Shown: positions 6,429-12,488 of the stretch, piece after piece
Numbering within the stretch: position 1 is the stretch's first letter
How the letters are laid out: every line of letters starts with the position of its first letter
Source: T3Sed10-241 sp036796255
GTDB lineage: Bacteria > Bacteroidota > Bacteroidia > Flavobacteriales_D > Cryomorphaceae
Direction: 5' to 3'
DNA length: 12,488 nucleotides
NCBI GenBank assembly: GCA_036796255.1
Contig: DAIRDH010000077.1
Span: 1-12,488 of the forward strand
Made by a program: the position numbers and the translations under genes
The notes under the pieces: generated by a model
Told to the model about the DNA's origin: nothing
What the model saw: only the letters and a program-made list of their open reading frames with translations
The model's database searches: none

Positions 6429-9260
6429 TTAAAACGAAGAGAGTAACTTATCTGATTCTTCTTTTGCCTTTTTCATGATGTCATCGGCGCGCTTTATGCC
6501 TTCGTTTTCCAGCTGGGCCGCGCGCTTGTTGGCTTCTTCTCTTGTTTTGTCGGCAGCGACCTTTGCGGCGGCCTTGGCAAGCGGATTGTTGCCGGCCTCT
6601 TCCATCAGGCGCTGGGCAGCCGATTCGCCTTCTTCCCTGATCGTTTTGGCCGCATCAGCCGACTCTTTCTTCACGCGGTTGGCCTGCACCTGTGCATCGG
6701 CCAGAATCTTATCGGCGCGTTTCTGCGCTTCCTCACGGGCTTTGTCCTTGGTGTCGTCAATCACCTCATCCACTTTTTCCTTCACCGCTTCCCTGGCCTG
6801 GTCTTTCAAGCCACCTGAGCCGCCTTCCATTCCTGCAAAGCTCGGCGTAATGGTAGGACTGGCGATATCGCCATGGATGCGTACATCCATATTGATGAAC
6901 TCGCCGAGGGTCATGTTTCCACCCAAAAATGCACTGGCCGATGAGAGCAGTCCTTCCGCCATTTTATTAAAGTCGCCGCCGAGCTCACTGCGGGGCACCT
7001 TCATTTTCATCATGTAGTCGAGCGTTTGGTCGAAGCTGCTGTAACCCGACACATTGGCCGTCATGTTGTTGATCTTGATATCAAAGGGCTCTGTTTCAAC
7101 CTTGCCATTCTCCACTTTAAAACGGAGACTCAGGTCTTGAATTTCCTGTCTCGCCAGTTTGGGCGACTTGAGGGTGGTAGAGAGCTTCTGCAAAAACTCA
7201 CCGCCTTCGAGCACCAGGTTTTTGCTGCTGAGCGTACCGCCGCCTGCCATGGTCTCGTAGATGGGCTCCATTTTCGCGTCAAGCGAGGTTTTGAGGTCAA
7301 ACTTGCTGCTGATTTTTCCGGAAGCATGCTTGGCAATGGGTGCCATTTGCTCAATGGTTTTAAAGCCCTCGGCTGTGGCCTTGAGGTCGATGTTGCGCAT
7401 ATCGTAGCTGAAGCTCATTTCGGGTACTTCGGGATTCACTGTGCTGTAATAGCCATCCATCCCGATGCTGCCGCCCAAGGCTTCGAAGTTGAGCTTGCGC
7501 ATGGAAGCCACGTGGTCTTTCACGCCGATTTGCCCAACCATGTTTTTCAAGGCTACCTCACCGTAAAGTATCTCACCGATGGTGGCGTTGAGCGTAAGGT
7601 CAAGGTTGCCGGGCACTTCTATGATCGACATACTTTCTGTCGCGGTGGTATCGGCCACTTCGGTCTCTGCTTCGCCTTCCTCATCGCTCATGTACTTGTT
7701 GAGGTCAATCTTATCGGCGTTAAAGTTGAATACGCCTTTGAGCAGGGTGTCTTTGAGCGCGTAGGCCACATAATTTTCGAGGTAGCCGTCCATCGCCATG
7801 TTGATGTCATCGTAATTCACCCTCACTTCGGGCACGTTGAGGCGTTGTGGGGTAAAGTTGGCGGAAGCCTCTGATATTTTCACTGCCATATCGGCATCGC
7901 TGTATTCCATGCCGCTGAGCTTCATGCTGCCCTCGGCTTTGAAATTATCGAAGCGCTGGTTCTCGATATCGCTCATTGCACCGTCGAGGGCAAAGTGGGC
8001 GGCAAAAATCCCTTTGAGGCTGAAGTCTTCTTCCAATGGCACCACATCCTTGAAGCTGCCAAGGTCGAGGTCGGCATCCACGCGGGTTTTGATTTTTGGA
8101 TCGCTCATGGGATTGCGCAGTGAGAGGGTGGCGTCAACAGTATTTTTGAAGTCGGCGGTCTTGCCAATCTCCATGTAGAAGCGCGATACATCGACAGTGA
8201 GCAGGTCCATATCGTCGCCTTCAGGGCTCACGATTACCGACTTGATGTTGATGTTTTCTATGCTCCTCGGCAAATCGGGATACTGAATGCGGCCATTTTC
8301 CACGAGGAGGTCCACGCCGTAGCCGGGCATGGAATTTTCGTTGTACACGCCTTTCACATAGCCGGTAAGGCTGAGGCTTCCGGTGGCATCCACGCCGTCA
8401 AGGTCTTCGGTAAAGTCGGCGGGAACGAGGGAGAGTATGGTTACAATATCGCTCTTGAGCGACTGGAAGGTGATGTCCATGTCGATATCGTCGCCGGGCA
8501 TGGCGAGCCAGCCATCGAAGCCGAGGTCGAGCTGGTTGACGAGCAGCTCATTTTCCATAAAGGTAAACTTGAACTGATTGAGGTCCATGGCAATATCAGC
8601 CTTGAGGTCTACCTTGGCACGGCGCAGGTATTTCACCCCGTCGTATTTCACGTCGAGCACATCAATCTCGCTCTTTGTGTAGAGGGTGAAGACCTCTTCG
8701 GCAAAATTGCCCCGACCTGTATGGTCAAAACCGTCGAGCAGGATGTAAAAAGCAAGGCTGACGTCGTCGTAAACCAAACGTCCGTCAGCGATGGAATATT
8801 CATTGATTTTCAAGCTCATCTCTTCGCCATCGGTCTCGTCGGGTGTTTCTTCCTCGTCTGTGCTTTCCTTGGCAATGTCGTAATTGGCGCTGCCATCGGC
8901 TTTCACCATCACGTTGATCACAGGTTTTTCCAGGTGTATGGATTTGATTTCGATTTCGCTTCCGCGAATGACGCTCATCACGTTGACCGCAAGCCTCAGC
9001 TCCTCCATGTAAGCAAGGGTATCGCCTTCAAAGGGTTCGATATTGATCACGCTGAGCTCCTGGATTCCAACAGAAAGGTTGGGGAAGTTGCGGATCAGCG
9101 AGAGGCTTACATCGTCGAAATTTACAACTGCATTGAGGTTCTTGTTGGCTTCGGTTTTCACCAATTCCACAATTTTGCCTTTGAGGGCAAATGGCAGAAT
9201 GATAAGGGCTGCGAGAAAAAGCAGCACGATGATTCCGATAATTTTGAGCGCTTTTTTCAT
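6429..9260 (-). CDS. AsmA-like family protein with long charged helical C-terminal tail
   Basis: This 943-residue protein is anchored by one N-terminal membrane segment (about 7-26, after MKKALK), with the rest presumably in the periplasm. Residues 30-800 have the repetitive beta-strand character of AsmA/TamB-like proteins, including the N-terminal ANKNLNAVVNFDDVSLSLI region (38-56) and an AsmA C-terminal-like part (about 590-800) with SGKISSKFDLKTSL (647-660), LEGGEFLQKL (684-693) and NNMTANVSGYSSFD (731-744). Such proteins are linked to outer-membrane lipid transport and homeostasis; that role here is by family only. Acidic linkers occur at 132-147 and 525-541. The last 127 residues (817-943) are quite different: Ala/Lys/Glu/Asp/Arg-rich, nearly free of Pro and aromatics, predicted helical or coiled-coil, with KRADKI- and KRADDI-type repeats. 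The gene starts 27 nt after the symporter stop, suggesting cotranscription with it. It ends 91 bp before the OmpA-like gene. Confidence 0.85.
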   Translation of the reverse strand: MKKALKIIGIIVLLFLAALIILPFALKGKIVELVKTEANKNLNAVVNFDDVSLSLIRNFPNLSVGIQELSVINIEPFEGDTLAYMEELRLAVNVMSVIRGSEIEIKSIHLEKPVINVMVKADGSANYDIAKESTDEEETPDETDGEEMSLKINEYSIADGRLVYDDVSLAFYILLDGFDHTGRGNFAEEVFTLYTKSEIDVLDVKYDGVKYLRRAKVDLKADIAMDLNQFKFTFMENELLVNQLDLGFDGWLAMPGDDIDMDITFQSLKSDIVTILSLVPADFTEDLDGVDATGSLSLTGYVKGVYNENSMPGYGVDLLVENGRIQYPDLPRSIENINIKSVIVSPEGDDMDLLTVDVSRFYMEIGKTADFKNTVDATLSLRNPMSDPKIKTRVDADLDLGSFKDVVPLEEDFSLKGIFAAHFALDGAMSDIENQRFDNFKAEGSMKLSGMEYSDADMAVKISEASANFTPQRLNVPEVRVNYDDINMAMDGYLENYVAYALKDTLLKGVFNFNADKIDLNKYMSDEEGEAETEVADTTATESMSIIEVPGNLDLTLNATIGEILYGEVALKNMVGQIGVKDHVASMRKLNFEALGGSIGMDGYYSTVNPEVPEMSFSYDMRNIDLKATAEGFKTIEQMAPIAKHASGKISSKFDLKTSLDAKMEPIYETMAGGGTLSSKNLVLEGGEFLQKLSTTLKSPKLARQEIQDLSLRFKVENGKVETEPFDIKINNMTANVSGYSSFDQTLDYMMKMKVPRSELGGDFNKMAEGLLSSASAFLGGNMTLGEFINMDVRIHGDIASPTITPSFAGMEGGSGGLKDQAREAVKEKVDEVIDDTKDKAREEAQKRADKILADAQVQANRVKKESADAAKTIREEGESAAQRLMEEAGNNPLAKAAAKVAADKTREEANKRAAQLENEGIKRADDIMKKAKEESDKLLSSF

Positions 9261-9287
9261 GGGATAGTTTAAGGTGGTAGGGGTATT

Positions 9288-10846
9288 TTAAGCTTTGTAG
9301 TTTAGTTCGCCTTCGGTTGCTGCAATTACGGTACTCACGGTGGCATCTCCGGTCACGTTGACCACGGTGCGCATCATGTCCAGAATACGGTCGACAGGGA
9401 AAATTATTGCAATCCACAATGGGTTGAGGCCCACACTCTGCAACACAATAATCAACATCACAAGGCCTGCACTTGGCACCGCCGCCGACCCAATGCTGGC
9501 GAGGGTGGCGGTGAGTACAATGGTAAGTTGCTGGCCAAGGCTGAGATCCACCATGTGGAGTTGGGCCAGAAATATCACTGCAACTGCCTGGTACAAGCTC
9601 GTTCCGTCCATATTGACCGTGGCCCCGACGGGCAGTACAAAGCTCGTTATATTTCGCGACACCCCAATGTTTTGCTCCACACATTCCATGGTGACGGGCA
9701 GCGTGGCTGCACTGGAGCTGGTGGAGAAGGCGAGAAACTGTGCCGGGCTGATGCGCTTGAGAAATTCGCGGTAGGTCATTTGCTTCACCACCGAGCGGGC
9801 TATCAACGGATAAAACACAAAAATCATAAACGCAAGCCCGATGGTGAGCACAATGCTGTACGAGCCCAGGCCTATGAAAATTTCAAAAACCTCGCCGGGT
9901 GTATCGGCCATGTTGGAAAGCACGCCGGCCATGAGGGCAAAGACAAAAAACGGTGCCGCATCCATCACAATGTCCACCATTTTGAGAAACACTTCATTGG
10001 CGCCATTGACAAAGTCTTTGACCATGCTCACCTTTTCATGGGGCAATAAAGCCAGGCAAATTCCAAAAAATATGGCGAAGAAAATCACTTGCAGCATTAA
10101 GCCATTGTTGCTGATAGAGAGCAGGATATTTTCGGGTACAAACTCGATGAGAAAGGTAAGTGGCCCACCGTCTTTCGATTTTTCGGCCGCAGCCATTTTC
10201 TCTTCCGCCACTTCGCTGCCTGCGGCGGCCTTGATACGGGCTTCGTCCATGTATTTGGCGTAAGCCGGATCTCCGCTCAGGTATTTTCCGTCAAGGATTT
10301 CCACCCCATCGGTTTCATCGGCCCAGAGCTCGTATGCGAGGCGGTTCTTGATGCGGGTTTCATCGTNNNNNNNNNNNNNNNNNNNNNNNNNNNNNNNNNN
10401 NNNNNNNNNNNNNNNNNNNNNNNNNNNNNNNNNNNNNNNNNNNNNNNNNNNNNNNNNNNNNNNNNNGTTTCATCGGCCCAGAGCTCGTATGCGAGGCGGT
10501 TCTTGATGCGGGTTTCATCGTCCACGAAGGCGCCGGGCTTGGCTACATTTACAAGAAGTAGGCCTATTCCGACGGCAGTTACGGTGGTTATGAGGTAGAG
10601 GCCTAAAGTTTTTGCGCCAAGCTTGCCCAATTTTGAAATATCCTGAAGGCCTGATATGCCTGAAATGATGCTGAAAAGCACGAGCGGCACAGCGATGAAC
10701 TTGAGTATGCGGATGAAGATGACGCCAAATGGGTCGATCCAGTCGCGGGTGAATTGGTTCCAGCCCAGTGCGCTCGCGGCAAATGCCCAGATGATGCCGA
10801 GCACCAGGCCAATGATGATTTTCCAGTGCAGGGGGAGGTTTCTCAT
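9288..10846 (-). CDS. Dicarboxylate/acidic amino-acid:cation symporter (DAACS/SDF family), interrupted by an assembly gap
   Basis: This inner-membrane symporter takes up acidic amino acids or C4-dicarboxylates with Na+ or H+. As printed, the gene is split by 100 Ns into two frames. Removing the Ns and one copy of the flanking 55-bp repeat (155 bp) joins them in frame as 467 residues, the numbering used here. TM1-3 lie in 1-103 (for example FIAVPLVLFSIISGISGL, 50-67). The re-entrant serine loop is STSSSAATLP (323-332), NMDGTSLY is at 360-367, the second hairpin is IGSAAVPSAGL (400-410), and the TM8 signature DRILDMMRTVVNVTGD is at 434-449. D438, R441, T442 and N445 fit substrate-binding positions, and Arg at 441 favours an acidic amino-acid substrate. 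The GTG at 10304 (residue 130) is not a real start. The true ATG at 10846 overlaps the aroC stop by 4 nt (ATGA), implying translational coupling. A long charged TM3-TM4 loop (about 105-178) is predicted periplasmic. Confidence 0.92.
10312..10366. repeat. Left copy of 55-bp direct repeat flanking the N gap
   Basis: These 55 bases are identical, in the same orientation, to 10467-10521 on the other side of the Ns. Both copies abut the gap exactly, the pattern left when two contigs that overlap are scaffolded without being merged. It is an assembly feature, not a biological repeat. The unit itself begins and ends with gtttcatcg, 45 nt apart. Confidence 0.95.
10367..10466. other. Scaffold gap of exactly 100 Ns
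   Basis: One hundred Ns, the usual placeholder for a gap of unknown size, lie inside the symporter gene. Given the identical flanks and the frame restoration on collapse, the true gap is probably negative: a 55-bp overlap with no missing bases. Confidence 0.99.
10467..10521. repeat. Right copy of 55-bp direct repeat flanking the N gap
   Basis: Exact copy of 10312-10366, starting at the first base after the Ns. Read in the symporter frame it encodes the segment from DETRIKNRLAYELWADE onward, which the left copy encodes again in the other frame. Deleting either copy together with the Ns gives one uninterrupted frame. Confidence 0.95.
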
Positions 10847-11922
10847 AGTTTGGCGCTTCGGTTGCGGAGGTAGTGGTCGGCGAGCACGAGTGCGGCCATA
10901 GCTTCAACGATGGGCACTGCGCGGGGCACCACGCAGGGGTCGTGCCTCCCTCCTATTTCGATTTGGGTGGCTTCGCCTTCTTTGTTCACAGTGCTTTGGG
11001 CCGTTTTGATGCTGGCCACGGGCTTGAAGGCCACCCGGAAGGTGATGGGCATACCATTGCTGATGCCGCCCTGAATGCCGCCGCTGTGGTTGGTGGTGGT
11101 GTGGGTTTTGCCCTCGCGTTGTTCAAAAGCGTCGTTGTGCTGTGAGCCGCGCATGGCCGCTGCTGCAAAACCGCTGCCGGTTTCGAACCCCTTTACGGCG
11201 TTGATGCTGAGCATGGCCTTGCCGAGGTCAGCGTGGAGCTTGTCGAATACAGGCTCCCCGAGTCCGGCGGGAATGCCGGTCACCACGCAGCTCACCACCC
11301 CTCCGAGGGTATCGCCGCTGTCGCGTGCTTGCTCTATGAGGCTGCGCATGGTTGCGGCAGTTTCGGGGTGTGGGCAGCGGAGCTCATTTTCCGGAAGGGA
11401 AAAGTCGAGCTGCTCCACAGGAACTTCGAGCTGCACCTCTGCAATGGCACTCACAAATCCCTGCACTTCAGCGCCCAGGGCTTGCGCGAGCAATTGCTTG
11501 GCGATGGCCCCGGCTGCCACGCGGCTCGCCGTTTCGCGGGCGCTGGAGCGGCCTCCACCGCGGTGGTCGCGGCGGCCGTATTTGGCCTCGTACACATAGT
11601 CGGCGTGCGAGGGGCGGTACACGTCTTTGAGCTTGTCGTAATCCTTGCTGCGCTGATCGCTGTTGCGGATGATGAAGGCAATTGGGTGGCCGGTGCTCAT
11701 GCCTTCGAACACGCCCGAGAGCAGCTCCACCGTATCCGACTCCTTGCGCGGAGTACTCAGGTCGCTTTGTCCGGGGCGGCGTCGGTCGAGTTCGTGTTGA
11801 ATTGTTTCGAGGTCTATGCGCACTCCTGCGGGGCAGCCATCCACAATGCCGCCAATGGCAGCGCCGTGCGACTCGCCAAATGTGGTGAGCCTAAAGAGTT
11901 GTCCAAAAGTACTTCCAGCCAT
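10843..11922 (-). CDS. aroC: Chorismate synthase
   Basis: This enzyme converts 5-enolpyruvylshikimate-3-phosphate to chorismate, the last step of the shikimate pathway, using reduced FMN; it is cytosolic and normally tetrameric. The 359 residues from the ATG at 11922 carry the family signatures: FGESHG (15-20) with GIVDGCPAG (25-33), DRRRPGQ (46-52), the FMN/phosphate-binding GGGRSSARETA (122-132), MRGSQHND (257-264), HSGGIQGGISNG (279-290) and RHDPCVVPRAVPIVEAM (326-342). An upstream in-frame ATG at 11985 would add 21 residues (MRKCWRAL...) unlike the family N-terminus and would contain the candidate promoter. The MAGSTFGQLF start fits known chorismate synthases, so I chose it. The stop codon overlaps the symporter start by 4 nt. 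The gene is divergent from hutI across 87 bp. Confidence 0.97.
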   Translation of the reverse strand: MAGSTFGQLFRLTTFGESHGAAIGGIVDGCPAGVRIDLETIQHELDRRRPGQSDLSTPRKESDTVELLSGVFEGMSTGHPIAFIIRNSDQRSKDYDKLKDVYRPSHADYVYEAKYGRRDHRGGGRSSARETASRVAAGAIAKQLLAQALGAEVQGFVSAIAEVQLEVPVEQLDFSLPENELRCPHPETAATMRSLIEQARDSGDTLGGVVSCVVTGIPAGLGEPVFDKLHADLGKAMLSINAVKGFETGSGFAAAAMRGSQHNDAFEQREGKTHTTTNHSGGIQGGISNGMPITFRVAFKPVASIKTAQSTVNKEGEATQIEIGGRHDPCVVPRAVPIVEAMAALVLADHYLRNRSAKL

Positions 11923-11930
11923 ATAGGGGC

Positions 11931-11958
11931 CAAAGATAGTATTATTTGATGCCGGCAA
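11931..11958 (-). promoter_or_regulatory. Candidate Bacteroidota promoter for aroC (and the downstream symporter and AsmA genes)
   Basis: On the minus strand, TTG (complement of 11956-11958) is followed after 17 nt by TATCTTTG (complement of 11931-11938), an exact TAnnTTTG -7 box at a spacing typical of Bacteroidota promoters. The box ends only 8 nt before the aroC ATG at 11922, so the leader would be a few nucleotides at most, nearly leaderless. This supports the ATG at 11922 over the one at 11985. Confidence 0.5.
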
Positions 11959-12009
11959 TCGGAGCGCTCGCCAGCATTTTCGCACCTTTGTGGCCTAATT
12001 TTATCGAGC

Positions 12010-12488
12010 ATGCGCATCCTGATCAAAAACATCCGCGGCCTGGCCGGCGTCTACGAGAATCCACCCAAGATGCTGCGCGGCAGTGAGATGAACCACTTGC
12101 CCGTGCTTGAGAATGCCTTTCTCGCCATTGAGAATGGCCGCATCGCGCTCTACGGCTCCATGGACGACTGGGGGGGCATCACCGACTGGCGCAACCTCGA
12201 GGTGATCGATGCCGACGGCCGCTTCGTGCTGCCCGCATGGTGCGACAGCCATACCCACCTCGTATTTGCCGCCTCGCGCGAGCGGGAGTTTGAAGACCGC
12301 ATTCAGGGCCTGAGCTATGAGGAGATCGCAAAGCGTGGAGGCGGTATTCTCAACTCTGCCGGATGCTTGCGCGAAATGAGCGAAGACGAACTTTTCGAGA
12401 AAGCCATGAAGCGCCTCCAGCAGGCCGTGGCCATGGGCACCGGCGCCATGGAGATCAAGAGCGGCTATGGCCTCAGCACCGAGGCTGA
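12010..12488 (+). CDS. hutI: Imidazolonepropionase, N-terminal part (runs off the window)
   Basis: This is the third enzyme of histidine degradation, hydrolysing 4-imidazolone-5-propanoate to N-formimidoyl-L-glutamate. It is a cytosolic metal-dependent amidohydrolase. The first 159 residues are present with no stop before the window edge; full-length family members are about 400 residues. An N-terminal beta domain (1-75) leads into the barrel with the metal-binding HTH (H81 and H83) in DSHTHLVFAASRERE (79-93), then RIQGLSYEEIAKRGGGI (97-113) and MEIKSGYGLST (147-157), all characteristic of HutI rather than other amidohydrolases. Other metal ligands and the catalytic residues lie beyond the window. 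It is the only plus-strand gene and is divergent from aroC. No clear Shine-Dalgarno or consensus -7 box precedes the ATG, only a weak TAATTTTA at 11996-12003. No other hut gene is visible. Confidence 0.94.
   Translation, partial: MRILIKNIRGLAGVYENPPKMLRGSEMNHLPVLENAFLAIENGRIALYGSMDDWGGITDWRNLEVIDADGRFVLPAWCDSHTHLVFAASREREFEDRIQGLSYEEIAKRGGGILNSAGCLREMSEDELFEKAMKRLQQAVAMGTGAMEIKSGYGLSTEA

Noticed and set aside
7026..7874. 282-residue plus-strand open frame opposite the AsmA-like gene
   Set aside because: It lies wholly antisense to a strong coding sequence. It is His/Val/Gly/Phe-rich without recognisable motifs, as expected from the mirror of a biased codon pattern.
9028..9684. 218-residue minus-strand frame across the symporter/AsmA junction
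   Set aside because: It overlaps two well-supported genes in another frame, and its Cys/His/Arg/Pro-rich translation is typical of a shifted frame.
10277..10466. C-terminal part of the right-hand symporter frame (TMKPASRTASHT...) as a real protein end
   Set aside because: It is the left repeat copy read in the wrong frame after the Ns. Collapsing the duplicate removes it.
11923..11985. 21-residue N-terminal extension of chorismate synthase starting at 11985
   Set aside because: It is not similar to the family N-terminus, which begins at MAGSTFGQLF, and the extension covers the candidate aroC promoter.
11996..12003. TAATTTTA as a -7 box for hutI
   Set aside because: The final G of the consensus is missing and no TTG lies at the right distance upstream; it is only 6 nt from the ATG.

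Overview
This window looks like a chromosomal fragment of a Bacteroidota bacterium, probably from a draft or metagenome assembly. Four things point that way. The 2-oxo acid dehydrogenase E1 has its alpha and beta subunits fused in one chain. A TPR / PD40 propeller / carboxypeptidase-regulatory-like / OmpA-C envelope protein and a DUF4920 lipoprotein are present, both typical of the phylum. Three start sites have the Bacteroidota -7 box TAnnTTTG just upstream. Shine-Dalgarno sequences are largely absent. I cannot place it below phylum level.

Layout, left to right. Seven genes lie on the minus strand and one partial gene on the plus strand. In minus-strand transcription order (right to left) they are: aroC (chorismate synthase, 11922-10843); an acidic amino-acid/dicarboxylate symporter overlapping it by 4 nt (10846-9288); a large AsmA-like membrane-anchored protein 27 nt further on (9260-6429); a PorE-like OmpA/PD40 envelope protein with a GTG start (6337-4268); a DUF4920 lipoprotein (4223-3723) followed by a clear intrinsic terminator (3679-3703); the Na+/H+ antiporter nhaA (3564-2227); and the fused 2-oxo acid dehydrogenase E1 (2083-80). 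On the plus strand, hutI (imidazolonepropionase) starts at 12010, diverges from aroC across 87 bp, and runs off the window end.

The genes do not form one pathway. They are core metabolism (aromatic amino-acid biosynthesis, branched-chain or pyruvate-type 2-oxo acid oxidation, histidine degradation), transport and ion homeostasis, and envelope maintenance. aroC, the symporter and the AsmA gene are packed tightly enough to be one transcript. The last four minus-strand genes have gaps of 44-158 bp, and two of them (DUF4920 and E1) have their own candidate promoters.

The most concrete finding is an assembly artefact. A 100-N gap inside the symporter gene is flanked by an exact 55-bp direct repeat. 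Removing one repeat copy plus the Ns (155 bp) restores a single intact 467-residue reading frame with every family motif, so the gene is almost certainly whole and not a pseudogene. The biologically most interesting features are the roughly 127-residue charged helical tail on the AsmA-like protein and the PorE-like domain order of the OmpA protein. I see no mobile element, CRISPR array, RNA gene or defence system, and no intergenic stretch longer than 300 bases.
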